64,000 bases of DNA. It comes from Micromonospora sp. WMMD1082 (GTDB lineage Bacteria > Actinomycetota > Actinomycetes > Mycobacteriales > Micromonosporaceae). A program made the position numbers and the translations under genes. Positions 10,679-21,747 of the stretch are shown in pieces. Positions within the stretch are counted from its first letter, which is position 1; every line of letters starts with the position of its first letter. Under the pieces are notes generated by a model. It was not told the DNA's origin. It did not search any database and saw nothing but the letters and a program-made list of their open reading frames with translations. The DNA lies in NCBI RefSeq assembly GCF_029626175.1, contig NZ_JARUBM010000002.1, forward strand, positions 2,869,001 to 2,933,000, read 5' to 3'.

Positions 10679-10888
10679 ATGACGGAAGCGGCGCGGAAGG
10701 TGGCCGAAGAGGCGGGACGCCGGTTCGACAACCTGGCCGAGGACGTCCGGAAGAAGTTCGACCGGATCACCAGCGGGCGCCTCTCCGACCAGGCCAAGAC
10801 CGGCAGGTTCGGCGGACGTGGCGGCCACGGCGCCGGGCAGGCGCGGACCGACCAGCATCGCCGCCAACGGGGTGGATCGGCTCGCTGA
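10679..10888 (+). CDS. small hypothetical protein (69 aa)
   Basis: A short basic protein with a helical N-terminal half (EAARKVAEEAGRRFDNLAEDVRKKF) and a Gly/Arg/Gln-rich tail. It starts at an ATG behind a G-rich stretch. The segment DRITSGRLSDQAKTG faintly recalls small actinobacterial antitoxin-like proteins of the MT0933 type (DKATGGKYSDK), but the match is too weak to call and there is no toxin next to it. It sits alone 137 bases after hspR. It could instead be a nucleoid- or stress-associated peptide. Function unknown. Confidence 0.5.
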   Translation: MTEAARKVAEEAGRRFDNLAEDVRKKFDRITSGRLSDQAKTGRFGGRGGHGAGQARTDQHRRQRGGSAR

Positions 10889-10944
10889 CCGATGCGCCGA
10901 CGTGCGGGCCGGGAGCCACGGGGGGTCCCGGCCCGTTCGGCACC

Positions 10945-11373
10945 TCAGAGCCGGCGGTTCTCCCGGACCAGCCCGCCCTCGCACCACTCCCGGTACACGA
11001 ACAGCTCGGGCCGGGTCAGCAGCCGCCGGCTGTTGTGCGCCCAGTTGCGCATCATCTCGTCGCCGTCGCGCTGGGCCTGATCCACCAGTTTGCGGAAGCG
11101 TCGCTTCGGGTGGGCCCGGAAGTTCGTCCGGATCCCGTCCGCGGCGTAGATGTAGAGGCAGTGCAGCGCGAACCGGCGTGCCGGGCAGCGCGGATCCATC
11201 GCCAGCTCGAACAGCGTCATCACCAGCCGGTCACCGGAGACCAGCAGGTCCCAGTCGGGCGGCATGGAGGTCAACGGGACGGAATCGGGGTGGTACGCCC
11301 ACGCCCGCAACTCCGCCGGGCTCGGGTCGACGGGGTTGGCAAAGCCGTGGAACGCTGACTCCTGCACGCTCAC
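10945..11373 (-). CDS. conserved actinobacterial hypothetical protein (142 aa)
   Basis: A compact soluble protein starting MSVQESAFHGFANPVDPSPAELRAWAYHPD. Conserved-looking features are WDLLVSGDRLVMTLFELAMDPRCPARRFALHCLYIYAAD and RTNFRAHPKRRFRKLVDQA, a mix of helices with two Cys and many Arg. I recognise it only as a widespread actinobacterial family without known function. No partner gene is evident: the upstream side is a 170-base spacer with little structure and the downstream neighbour is convergent. Confidence 0.7.
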   Translation of the reverse strand: MSVQESAFHGFANPVDPSPAELRAWAYHPDSVPLTSMPPDWDLLVSGDRLVMTLFELAMDPRCPARRFALHCLYIYAADGIRTNFRAHPKRRFRKLVDQAQRDGDEMMRNWAHNSRRLLTRPELFVYREWCEGGLVRENRRL

Positions 11374-11544
11374 CGGCCAACCTTCCGCTCTCGCCCGCGG
11401 TGGCGTCCGCCCTCCGCAAACCCTGGCTGCTGGGGCGACACGTTAACGCGGTACCGGTGAGTACGGGTAGACCCTTGCGGGAAGCAATTCGGCATCGGTT
11501 GGTCGGAGGGCGTCATCCGGACGGTCGAGCTGGCCGGCGGACGG

Positions 11545-12756
11545 TCACGCTCTGTCGATCGCCGCGGCCTTCCGGGCCTGTTGCCGTGCTTCCCGAACCC
11601 GCAGCCACCGCCTGAACCGGGTGTGGTCCGGCAGCCGGGCGAGCAGCGGACCGGTGACCACGGTGATCAGCACGTACGTCGCGGCGAGCGCGGCCAGTTT
11701 CGGCTCGACGCTGCCGGCGGCCACCGCGAGGCCGGCGATGACGATGGAGAACTCACCCCGAGGTACCAACGCCAGCCCCGCCCGCCAGCGCCCGGGCTCG
11801 GCGATGCCGACGCGCCGGGCCGCCAGGTAGCCGGTAAGGATCTTCGTCGTCATGGTCACGAGTGCCAGCAGCAGCGCGGGCAGCAGTACCGGCGGGATGT
11901 GCCGCGGGTCGGTGGCCAGCCCGAAGAAGACGAAGAAGACGGCGGCGAAGAGGTCGCGCAGCGGAGTCAGCAGTTCGGTGGCGTGATGGGCGACCGGCCC
12001 GGAGAGGCCGATGCCCACCAGGAAGGCACCCACCGCCGCCGACACCTGGAGCTTCGCCGCGACCCCGGCCACCAGCAGGGTCAGGCCGAGCACACCGAGC
12101 AGCAGTGCCTCGGCGTTGTCGGCCGACAACGCCCGGGAGAGGAAGCTGCCGTAGCGGAGGGCGACCACCAGCACCGTGACCACGGTCAGCACCGCCACCC
12201 CGAGGGCGACGCCGCCCTTGACCAGCCCGACCCCCGCGAGCAGCGCGGTCGCCAACGGCAGGTAGAACGCCATCGCCAGGTCCTCGACCACGAGCACCGA
12301 GAGGATCACCGGGGTTTCCCGGTTGCCGAGCCGGCCCAGGTCGGCGAGGATCTTGGCGATCACGCCCGAGGACGAGACCCAGGTGATCCCGCCGAGCACC
12401 ACCGCGGCCAGCCAGCCCCAGCCGAGCAGCAGCGCGAACGCCGCGCCCGGCAGCGCGTTGAGCACCGCGTCGATCAACCCCGCCGGGGCCGCCGATCGCA
12501 GGTTGCCGACCAGTTCGTCGGCGGAGTACTCCAGGCCGAGCATGACCAGCAGCAGGATCACGCCGATCTCGGCGCCGACGGCGAAGAACTCCTCGCTGGC
12601 ATGCAGCTCCAGGATGCCGCCGTGGCCCAGGACCAGACCCGCCAGCAGGTACAGCGGGATCGGGGAGAGCCCGATCCGGCGGCCGAGCCGGCCGAGTAGC
12701 CCGAGCAGGAACAGCAGCGCGCCGACCTGGATGAGCAGGTTGGTGAAGTCGTGCAT
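11545..12756 (-). CDS. monovalent cation:proton antiporter (CPA2 / KefB-like)
   Basis: A membrane protein of 403 aa with about 12-13 hydrophobic segments and the Na+/H+ exchanger family pattern. Seen in the sequence are GLSPIPLYLLAGLVLG in TM2, LGLEYSADEL in the following loop, and GGITWVSSSGVIAKIL and VLVVEDLAMAFYLPL in the core, where the conserved acidic ion site lies. It ends shortly after the last helix with a basic tail and has no TrkA-N or RCK domain. Relatives are usually preceded by a separate TrkA-C regulatory subunit gene; here only a 40-codon remnant precedes it (12764-12886). It should exchange K+ or Na+ for H+ at the plasma membrane. The specificity cannot be read from the sequence. 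Confidence 0.88.
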   Translation of the reverse strand: MHDFTNLLIQVGALLFLLGLLGRLGRRIGLSPIPLYLLAGLVLGHGGILELHASEEFFAVGAEIGVILLLVMLGLEYSADELVGNLRSAAPAGLIDAVLNALPGAAFALLLGWGWLAAVVLGGITWVSSSGVIAKILADLGRLGNRETPVILSVLVVEDLAMAFYLPLATALLAGVGLVKGGVALGVAVLTVVTVLVVALRYGSFLSRALSADNAEALLLGVLGLTLLVAGVAAKLQVSAAVGAFLVGIGLSGPVAHHATELLTPLRDLFAAVFFVFFGLATDPRHIPPVLLPALLLALVTMTTKILTGYLAARRVGIAEPGRWRAGLALVPRGEFSIVIAGLAVAAGSVEPKLAALAATYVLITVVTGPLLARLPDHTRFRRWLRVREARQQARKAAAIDRA

Positions 12757-12763
12757 CCCTGAC

Positions 12764-12886
12764 TCAGCCGGTCGGGTCGTCGTCGACGAGGACCGCGCGT
12801 ACCCCCAGCGGGCGGCCCGATTGCGTCATGATGTCGTGACGTACGCCGATCCCCGATGGGGCAGTCTGGTCGACACGCACTCGCAC
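12764..12886 (-). pseudogene. truncated N-terminus of a TrkA-C type antiporter regulatory subunit
   Basis: Reading from GTG at 12886 (or 12880) gives about 40 residues: VRVRVDQTAPSGIGVRHD, then IMTQSGRPLGV, ending VDDDPTG at a stop at 12764-12766. This resembles the start of KhtT/AmhT-like regulatory subunits (pattern V-x-x-T-x-L-P-G-I-G-x-x-H-x-x-x-T-x-x-G-R-x-x-G-V), which are normally ~160 aa and sit directly before CPA2 antiporters. The TrkA-C ligand-binding domain is missing, and the antiporter ATG follows 7 bases after the stop. A deletion that removed the regulatory domain is the simplest reading. The family match is from memory, not from a search. Confidence 0.5.
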
Positions 12887-12917
12887 GCGCTCAGGCTACC
12901 CTCGCGACGGAGGCCGA

Positions 12918-14042
12918 ATGACCACGCGTGGGGCCCGCCCGTTGACCGTGTTCACCCTGGTGGTGCTGCTCTCCGGCTGTTCGATCGGGGATGTCCGCCG
13001 GACCCCGCCGCCGCCCGAACCGCCACCGTCGCACAGCGCGTCCCCGGGGCCGCCGCCGACCCCGAGGCCCGTCGCGGAGACCCGCAGTACCCGGCTCGCC
13101 GTCCCGGCGCGGTACGACTCACCGTTCGTGGAGTTCGTCGACGCCGAACGCGGCTACGCCCTCTACGCCGCCTGCGACGGACGCCCACCCGGCGGCCCGG
13201 ACTGCCGCGCCCTGCTCTGGTCGACGCGGGACGGCGGCCGGTCCTGGCAGCGGCTGCGTCACCCGAGGCCGGTCGCCGACAACCAGCAGTTGTACGCCAC
13301 CGTCGACGTGCTCGCCCTCTGGGCCGAGCCGCACGGCTGGTGGACCTCGACCGACGGCGGCGAGACCTTCCGGCACAGCCCCGGAGAGGCAGCCCCGGCC
13401 AGTTGGCAGGAGGCCCAGGGGCGGTTCCAGATCATCGAGAGTTCGGGAGAGGTGGGTCGCTGGGTAGACGGCGTGTTACGCCCGCTGCCCGCCCAGCCGC
13501 CGGTTCCCGTGGTGCAGACGGTCACCGGGGGCGAACCGGAGCGGTTCGACTCCTACATTCCTCCGCTGATCGTGGCGGGGCTGACCGAGGACGGTGGGCC
13601 GGCCGTCGCGGTCTCCTGGGACGGCGGCCGCGACTGGCAATCGGAGCCGGTGCCGCCACCCGAAGGGGAGATCGGCGTGCTGCGCGCGGCGGTGACGCCT
13701 GACGAGCGATGGCTGATCGGCGAGCGGCCTGACCGGACGGGTTTCCCGGCGCTGTGGGTGCAGCGTGGTCCACGCTGGCTGGCCGTGGCGGCCGAGGGGC
13801 ATCCGGAGCTGGGCCGGGTGGTGCCGCTGGGCGGCAGCACGGTGGCGGTGATCGGCCCGCGCGGCGCGGGCGCCGTGATCGGCGACCGCTACCTGGAGCT
13901 GACCTGGCCGGTGACCGCCGAGCACTCCCTGCGGGTGCTGGCCGACGGCACGCTGTTCGCGGCCACGCCACAGGGTGTCCTGCTCGGCTCGGGCCGCTAC
14001 GTCGAGCGCACCTGGACAGCGGTGACCCTCGAAACGGACTGA
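12918..14042 (+). CDS. secreted lipoprotein with BNR / YCF48-like beta-propeller repeats
   Basis: The N-terminus has a signal peptide ending in the lipobox LLSGC (residues ~16-20), so the mature protein is lipid-anchored on the outer face of the membrane. A Pro/Ser-rich spacer (about residues 28-58) follows. The rest has several Asp-box/BNR-like motifs: STRDGGRSWQRL, STDGGETFRH and SWDGGRDWQSEP, the signature of sialidase-type or Ycf48-type beta-propellers. No catalytic sialidase residues are evident, so a binding or scaffold role is more likely. It diverges from the antiporter gene and is followed by clpB. The ATG at 12918 gives the signal peptide directly. Confidence 0.75.
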   Translation: MTTRGARPLTVFTLVVLLSGCSIGDVRRTPPPPEPPPSHSASPGPPPTPRPVAETRSTRLAVPARYDSPFVEFVDAERGYALYAACDGRPPGGPDCRALLWSTRDGGRSWQRLRHPRPVADNQQLYATVDVLALWAEPHGWWTSTDGGETFRHSPGEAAPASWQEAQGRFQIIESSGEVGRWVDGVLRPLPAQPPVPVVQTVTGGEPERFDSYIPPLIVAGLTEDGGPAVAVSWDGGRDWQSEPVPPPEGEIGVLRAAVTPDERWLIGERPDRTGFPALWVQRGPRWLAVAAEGHPELGRVVPLGGSTVAVIGPRGAGAVIGDRYLELTWPVTAEHSLRVLADGTLFAATPQGVLLGSGRYVERTWTAVTLETD

Positions 14043-14090
14043 CAGGCGGCCTCGCCGGCGGCTAGGAGTGACGTACATCACACCTTGCAG

Positions 14091-14111
14091 GTTGAGTGGA
14101 ATAGGCTCAAC
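14091..14111 (+). promoter_or_regulatory. HAIR-like operator for HspR (clpB)
   Basis: GTTGAGT-N7-GCTCAAC is a perfect inverted repeat with the 7-7-7 spacing of HAIR (CTTGAGT-N7-ACTCAAG). The outermost base pair differs from consensus in both arms, and the inner base of the right arm also differs. It lies 46 bases before the clpB start. clpB belongs to the HspR regulon in Streptomyces. Confidence 0.8.
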
Positions 14112-14156
14112 TCTGGTTCTGTCGGTACCAGTGGACACACCGATCCAGGGGAGCCC

Positions 14157-16748
<2,592 letters not shown>

Positions 16749-16840
16749 GTCCCGGACGAGAGGGGGAGGGGCCCTGTCGCGGACCTCTCCCCGCGTTCTC
16801 TCACCGGGCGGCCAGGAGTCGGTGGGGCGAGGATGGAGGC

Positions 16841-17221
16841 ATGTTCGGGATGCGGCGCAAGAAGGAATCGGACCTGGCGAAGGCCGTCTCGGAACTCGCC
16901 CACGCCGGCACGCTCGCGTTCGGCGGGGTCGGGATCGCGGGATCGCTCCTGCCGGAGACCGAGGCGTACCAGCGGATCGTGGCGGCCATGGCCGACCGCC
17001 CGGACGAGGTACGCGACCTGCTCGACCGCCTGCTCGCCACCGGCGCTCCCGCGGGCCGCGTGTACGCCGCCACCCTGCTGGAGCGGCTCGACCCGGCGGC
17101 CGGCCAGGCCGCCTGGACGGCCCTGCGCGGGGATCCGGCACAGCTGAACACCGCCACCGGCTGCGTCATGGGCAGCACCACGGTCGGCGAGTACGCCGCC
17201 GAGCGGCTCGCCGGAGCATGA
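16841..17221 (+). CDS. hypothetical protein (126 aa)
   Basis: A small soluble protein, MFGMRRKKESDLAKAVSELAHAG, with a HEAT-like helical pattern (ATLLERLDPAAGQAAWTALRGD). It starts at an ATG preceded by GGATGGAGG. The segment with EVRDLLDRLLATGAPAGRVYAATLLERLDP suggests two helices of a repeat fold that senses or scaffolds. It follows clpB after 92 bases and ends ahead of the Pro-tailed membrane protein. No family recognised. Confidence 0.6.
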   Translation: MFGMRRKKESDLAKAVSELAHAGTLAFGGVGIAGSLLPETEAYQRIVAAMADRPDEVRDLLDRLLATGAPAGRVYAATLLERLDPAAGQAAWTALRGDPAQLNTATGCVMGSTTVGEYAAERLAGA

Positions 17222-17291
17222 TCCGTCCGCCCGGTCGGGTCCAGCCGATCGGCGCTGTCGACGCGTGCGGCCGGGCCGTACCGTCCGCGGT

Positions 17292-18359
17292 ATGACCGCG
17301 ACCGCCGACTCGCCGGCAGCCGTGCCCCCGCCCCGCCCGCCCCGCCCCGGCACCGTCACCGTCGCCTTCTGGCTGCAACTCGCCGCCGTGCTGATCCTGC
17401 TCGGGCTCCTGGCCCTGCTGGTCGTCGAGGCGATCCAGTGGGACGCCGCGATCGACCGCGCCGTGCGGCAGGTGCCCGACGCCGATCCGGATGAGGTACG
17501 CGCGGAGCGCTGGAGCAGCGTCACCATGGTCGCGGTGCTCGGCGTACCCGCCCTGTTGCTGGCGCTCTGGTTGGCGCTGACGGCGCCCGGGGTGCGTCAG
17601 GGCAGCAACACCGCCCGGACCATGGTCTTCGTGGCCGGTGGCCTGCAACTGTTGCTCTGCGTCGTCCAGGGGTGTGCCGGCGCGATCCTGATCCCGTTCG
17701 GCCTGGCGGTGGCCGTGGCCGACGGACCGTACGTCGACGAGACGTACCCCGACGACGTCCCACCGCCGGACGACGGCTTCTGGCAGGAGTCGGACTTCAT
17801 CGAGACGCTCTACAGCCAGCCGAACGTGTTCGAGTCGGTGCTCTTCCCGCTGGCCGGCCTCGGCGTGTTCCTGGTGTTCCTGCTCACCGTGGCGGTGGTG
17901 CTGCTGCTGGCGTTGCCGCCGGCACACCGCTGGTTCGTGCCGCGGGCGCAGCCGGCTCCCTATCCGACGACTCCCGGCTACCCGGTCCCGCCCGGCTACC
18001 CGCCCTTCGGCCCGGCGTTCCCCGGATATCCGCCGCCTCCCGGATATCCACCGCCGCCCGGATACGCCATCCCGCCCTGGTACGCGGCGCCGCCCGAGTA
18101 TGCGCCGCCCGGTACCGGGTATGTGGTGCCCGGGTATGCGGCCGGTCCGCCCGGATATGCGGCCGGTCCGGATCCGACCGCGCACGCGCCGCACCAACCG
18201 ACCGCGCAGGTGGTGCCACCGGCCTCGGATGAGCCGACCGCCCCGAACGGCGACACCGGTTCCGGCGGCGACACGGTGCCGAACGGTGACACCGGCGGGC
18301 CGGGCGGTGGCGAGCCGGGTGGCGCGGCCTCCGGCGGGCCGGGTGGGGGCGACCGGTAG
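17292..18359 (+). CDS. membrane protein with Pro/Gly/Tyr-rich cytoplasmic tail
   Basis: About 355 aa. A short Pro-rich N-terminus precedes a first membrane helix (VAFWLQLAAVLILLGLLALLVVEAI). Three more hydrophobic segments follow (VTMVAVLGVPALLLALWLAL; VFVAGGLQLLLCVVQGCAGAILIPFGLAVAVA; LFPLAGLGVFLVFLLTVAVVLLLAL). The last ~130 residues are a PGYPPPPGYP-type tail and then a Gly/Asp/Thr-rich end. Tails of this sort are common in actinobacterial membrane proteins and may interact with WW-like or SH3-like partners or self-associate. Two similar proteins (19173-19967, 20045-20761) follow. The start ATG 17292 lacks a clear ribosome site; a GTG at 17265 is possible. Confidence 0.7.
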   Translation: MTATADSPAAVPPPRPPRPGTVTVAFWLQLAAVLILLGLLALLVVEAIQWDAAIDRAVRQVPDADPDEVRAERWSSVTMVAVLGVPALLLALWLALTAPGVRQGSNTARTMVFVAGGLQLLLCVVQGCAGAILIPFGLAVAVADGPYVDETYPDDVPPPDDGFWQESDFIETLYSQPNVFESVLFPLAGLGVFLVFLLTVAVVLLLALPPAHRWFVPRAQPAPYPTTPGYPVPPGYPPFGPAFPGYPPPPGYPPPPGYAIPPWYAAPPEYAPPGTGYVVPGYAAGPPGYAAGPDPTAHAPHQPTAQVVPPASDEPTAPNGDTGSGGDTVPNGDTGGPGGGEPGGAASGGPGGGDR

Positions 18360-18432
18360 TCGGCTGGCGGGACGCACCCTCGACCCGGATCATGGTCAGC
18401 GTCTTCGCCGACCTACCTCGGGAGGTGACCGG

Positions 18433-19035
18433 GTGGACGGGGGATGGGCGTACCTGGCGGTCGGTTGCCTGCTCGGTCTGGCCGTCGTCGTCGCGCTGCG
18501 CTGGCGGCGGCGCGACCGTGCACGGCCGCCGGCGGGCGCACACCCGCGCCGCCACGGCGGGCCGCGACGTGATCCGCGCCGGATAGCGGTCGGCGACATC
18601 GTCGAGATCGGCGACTTCGCCTACCCGGTCCAGGGCTCGATCCGCCTGGTCGAGGGCGAGTGGAGCTGGGCGCAGCACCTCCTGGACGATGTCGACGACC
18701 TCGGCCGCCGGCGTCGGCTCTCGGTGGCGGAGGACCCGGGCTTCGAGCTGGTGCTCTGGGAGTCCGCGCCACTCGCCGCCGCCGTCACTCCGGGTGCCCC
18801 GGTCGTGGAGGTCGGCGGCCGGCGGTTCAGCTGGCACGAGTCCGGCCAGGCCCGGTACACCGCCTCCGGCGGCACCGGGCTCGCGCCGAGCGGCACCGTG
18901 CGCTACCACGACTACCGCGCGCCCGGCGGGGCGCGACTCACCTTCGAGGCGTACGGCGAGGCGGGCTGGGAGATGGCCTTCGGGGAGCGGCTGGATCGCG
19001 GCGAGGTGACCGTCCACCCGCAGAGCGGGCCCTGA
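18433..19035 (+). CDS. DUF4178 domain protein with N-terminal membrane helix
   Basis: 200 aa. A single N-terminal transmembrane helix (AYLAVGCLLGLAVVVALRW) and a basic linker precede a domain I recognise as DUF4178-like. The supporting segments are VGDIVEIGDFAYPVQGSIR, GEWSWAQHLLDD, LSVAEDPGFELVLWE and TVRYHDYRAPGGARLTFEAYGEAGWEMAFGE. DUF4178 proteins are often found with SpoE-like or polyamine-synthase-like membrane proteins and have no proven biochemical function. GTG 18433 is chosen because GGAGG sits at 18421-18425, 7 bases before it. It is followed by the second Pro-tailed membrane protein. Confidence 0.7.
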   Translation: MDGGWAYLAVGCLLGLAVVVALRWRRRDRARPPAGAHPRRHGGPRRDPRRIAVGDIVEIGDFAYPVQGSIRLVEGEWSWAQHLLDDVDDLGRRRRLSVAEDPGFELVLWESAPLAAAVTPGAPVVEVGGRRFSWHESGQARYTASGGTGLAPSGTVRYHDYRAPGGARLTFEAYGEAGWEMAFGERLDRGEVTVHPQSGP

Positions 19036-19172
19036 TGCCGCACCGGGAACGCGAACCGGCCGGTCGATCCCGGCCGGACCGGGCGATGGTGACGCGCCCA
19101 CCACCCGGCGCCGTGTCGTGCCGGGATGGCCCGTTGCCGATACGGTGAAGCGCGTTCCAGGGAAGGAGAAGA

Positions 19173-19967
19173 ATGGTCGATCCCCAGAGCACCCCGGTCC
19201 GGCCACGGCCGGGCGTGGTGACGATATCCACCTACCTGCTGTTGTTGTTCGCGATCCTCCAGCTGATCAGCGTGATCATCTCGCTGGCCACCATCGGCAC
19301 CGTCCGCGAGGTGATGGACGACGCCTACCGGGACTCCACGGTCGAGGGGGCGCAGGATGTCGCCAACGTCGTGGTCGTCGTCGGCGTCGGCTCCGCCATC
19401 GTCCTGCTGGTGGCGGCGTTGGCGCTGTTCGGCCTGGGCCTGCTGAACCTGCGCGGCAAGAACGGCGCGCGGATCGCCACCTGGATCGTCGGTGGCATCC
19501 TGTTCTGCTGCGTCGGGTTCAGCCTGCTCAGCGGCCTGGGTGCTGGCTTCAGCGCCCCCGGCGACACCAGCGGCGACCTGCCGAGCAACGAGGAGATCCA
19601 GCGCCGACTGGAGGACGCACTGCCGGCCTGGACCACCCCGGTCAGCGTTCTGCTCGGCGTGATCAGCCTGATCTCGCTGCTGGCGGCGTTGATCCTGCTG
19701 GCCCTGCCGAAGGCCAACGAGTTCTTCCGCAAGCCGACCCAGCAGTGGGAGCCGCCGGCCCCCGGCGGCACGTACCCGAACCAGCCGGGCTACCCGCCGG
19801 CACCGGGATACCCGGCCACCCCGCCGACCGAGCCCGGGTATCCGGGCACCGGGCAGCAGCCGGCCGATCCCGGATACCCGGCCGCCGGTGACCAGCCCGG
19901 CGGGCCGGGCGGTCAGGCCCCGCCGTCCGGTGGCCCGGAGCAGCCGCCCACGGACCGCCCGGGCTGA
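19173..19967 (+). CDS. membrane protein with Pro/Gly/Tyr-rich tail (paralogue)
   Basis: 264 aa. It starts MVDPQSTPVRPRPGVVTIST at an ATG behind GGAAGGAGAAG. Four hydrophobic segments are visible: TISTYLLLLFAILQLISVIISLA, VVVVVGVGSAIVLLVAALALFGLG, IVGGILFCCVGFSLLSG and SVLLGVISLISLLAALILLAL. The last ~75 residues are a PGYPxAPGYP-type tail. The arrangement (short Pro-rich head, four helices, Pro/Tyr tail) matches the proteins at 17292 and 20045. The topology predicts both ends in the cytoplasm. Function unknown. Confidence 0.75.
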   Translation: MVDPQSTPVRPRPGVVTISTYLLLLFAILQLISVIISLATIGTVREVMDDAYRDSTVEGAQDVANVVVVVGVGSAIVLLVAALALFGLGLLNLRGKNGARIATWIVGGILFCCVGFSLLSGLGAGFSAPGDTSGDLPSNEEIQRRLEDALPAWTTPVSVLLGVISLISLLAALILLALPKANEFFRKPTQQWEPPAPGGTYPNQPGYPPAPGYPATPPTEPGYPGTGQQPADPGYPAAGDQPGGPGGQAPPSGGPEQPPTDRPG

Positions 19968-20044
19968 CGGCAGGTGAGTTAGGCAGGACTGCGACGGTCC
20001 CTCCGAGTAGGTTGCTTCCCGAACGCCTACCGGAGGGACTCGTC

Positions 20045-20761
20045 GTGTCGTACCCCGAACAGGCACCGGCCCGCAGGCCGGCCGTGATCGTGCTCGCCGT
20101 GACGGTGCTGGGGGTGATGGCGCTCGGCGCGCTCGCGTTCGCCGTGGCGGGGCTGACCTCCGTGGGCGGCACGGTGGCCCGGCTCCGCGCGGCGGCCGCC
20201 GCCGTCGAGGTCGATGCCGGAGAGGTCGACGCGATGGCCGCCCTGCTGGGCGTGTCGGTCGCGCTGTCCGCGGTGCTGAGCCTGCTCGTCGGTCTGCTCC
20301 TCGCCGGCCTGGCACTGGGCCTGGCCGCTGGCCGCCCGGCCGCCCGGGTGGCGACCTGGGTGGTCGCCGGGCTGGGTGTGTGCTGCGGCTGCGGCGGGAT
20401 CGCCACGCTGGTCGTGCAGCGCGCGACGCCCCTGGAGTTCGGTGACGATCGGGCCACCGCCGAGCTGGTCGCCCTGATCCCGGACGCCCACCCGTCGTGG
20501 TGGATTCCGCTCACCGCAGCCCTTTCGGTCGGTCAGGTGCTCGGTTACCTTGTGGTGGCCGTGCTGTTGGCGATGCCGCCGGCCACCGCCTGGTTCCGTC
20601 GCCGCCCGGCATCCCCACCACCCGCACCCCCGCACCAGCCACCCGCACCCCCGTCCGGGTATCCGCCGCCGGCACCGTCCACCCACCAGCCGCCGGCACC
20701 GCCGCACCAGACCTATCCGCCGCCCGGGGCACCGACGTCGCCCCCGTACCCGCCGAGGTGA
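20045..20761 (+). CDS. membrane protein with Pro-rich tail (paralogue)
   Basis: 238 aa from GTG 20045, which follows GGAGGG at 20032-20037. Four hydrophobic segments are visible (AVIVLAVTVLGVMALGALAFAVAGL; AALLGVSVALSAVLSLLVGLLLAGLALGLAAG; VATWVVAGLGVCCGCGGIATLV; LTAALSVGQVLGYLVVAVLLAM). Segment three carries a Cys cluster, CCGCGG. The tail (about residues 185-238) is rich in Pro, His and Tyr (PAPPHQPPAPPSGYPPP). It ends 8 bases before the SDR start, so the two are probably translated from one mRNA. Third member of a local paralogous set. Confidence 0.72.
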   Translation: MSYPEQAPARRPAVIVLAVTVLGVMALGALAFAVAGLTSVGGTVARLRAAAAAVEVDAGEVDAMAALLGVSVALSAVLSLLVGLLLAGLALGLAAGRPAARVATWVVAGLGVCCGCGGIATLVVQRATPLEFGDDRATAELVALIPDAHPSWWIPLTAALSVGQVLGYLVVAVLLAMPPATAWFRRRPASPPPAPPHQPPAPPSGYPPPAPSTHQPPAPPHQTYPPPGAPTSPPYPPR

Positions 20762-20769
20762 GGACGCCT

Positions 20770-21579
20770 GTGCCGCCCGACCAGCCGACCAGTGAGCGAT
20801 GGGCGTTGATCACCGGGGCGACCGCGGGGATCGGGGCGGCCTTCGCCGCCCGGCTCGCGTCCGACGGGTGGCACCTGGTGCTCGTCGCCCGCGACGGGAC
20901 GCGGCTGGCCGCACAGGCCGCCGAGCTGACCGGCCGGCACGGCGTGGAGACCGAGACCCTCACGGCCGATCTGTCCACCGACGACGGTTGCGCGGCGGTC
21001 GAGCGGCGACTGGCCGACGGCCCCCCGGTCGAGCTGCTGGTCAACAACGCCGGCATCAGCCTGAACAAGCCGTTCCTCCGATCGTCACCGCAGGACGAGG
21101 CCCGGCTGCTGCGGCTCAACGTGCACGCCGTGATGCGGCTGACCCACGCGGCGCTGCGTACGATGACCGAACGACGCATCGGCGCAGTGATTAATGTCTC
21201 TTCCGTGGCGGGTTTCGGTGCGGTGATGCCCGGTTCGACGTACTCGGCCAGCAAGGCGTGGGTCACGAACTTCAGCGAGTCCGTCGGCCAGTCCGCCCGC
21301 CCCTTCGGCGTACGCGTGATGGCGCTCTGCCCCGGCTACACCCGCACCGAGTTCCACCAGCGTGCCGGCATCGACATGTCGAAAACCCCCGAATGGATGT
21401 GGCTCAGCGCGCCCGATGTGGTCGATGATGCCCTGCTTGACCTGGGAAAAGGCAAGCTTGTCAGCGTTCCGTCGTGGAAGTACAAGCTGGCCGTGGCGGG
21501 CCTGCGGCACGCCCCACGCCGGCTGATCGACGTGGTCGCCCGGGACACCCGGGGGCGTACCGGCCGCGATCGCGGCTGA
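20770..21579 (+). CDS. short-chain dehydrogenase/reductase
   Basis: 269 aa from GTG 20770; an in-frame GTG at 20758 overlaps the preceding stop. The Rossmann fold has the TGATAGIG cofactor loop (residues 15-22) and the NNAG motif (LLVNNAGIS). The catalytic triad is in VINVSSVAGF and TYSASKAWV, so Ser, Tyr and Lys are intact. The Arg near the end of strand two (VARDGTRL) favours NADP(H). It resembles the DltE/YdfG-like group of SDRs, acting on a hydroxyl or carbonyl substrate that cannot be named. Translationally close to the upstream membrane-protein gene. Confidence 0.88.
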   Translation: MPPDQPTSERWALITGATAGIGAAFAARLASDGWHLVLVARDGTRLAAQAAELTGRHGVETETLTADLSTDDGCAAVERRLADGPPVELLVNNAGISLNKPFLRSSPQDEARLLRLNVHAVMRLTHAALRTMTERRIGAVINVSSVAGFGAVMPGSTYSASKAWVTNFSESVGQSARPFGVRVMALCPGYTRTEFHQRAGIDMSKTPEWMWLSAPDVVDDALLDLGKGKLVSVPSWKYKLAVAGLRHAPRRLIDVVARDTRGRTGRDRG

Positions 21580-21747
21580 CCGGCGCTCGCGGACGGCGGG
21601 ACGACCCGCCTGGCGTGAGATCACTCGATCCGACGCGACAAGTCGACGTAGCGTAACCGGGCATCGCCACTCATCGGTCCCCCGGAAGGGTTGACCCAGG
21701 CGGCCCGCACACCCGGCGCCCAGACTTGCGCAGTACCCTCTATCGCC

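Noticed and set aside
10679..10888. The 69-aa protein as an antitoxin
   Set aside because: Only a weak resemblance to MT0933-like antitoxins and no toxin partner.
16749..16840. A terminator hairpin after clpB (GGGGAGG / CCTCTCCCC)
   Set aside because: The stem is interrupted by a mismatch and is not clearly stronger than other GC-rich pairings; left out of the features.
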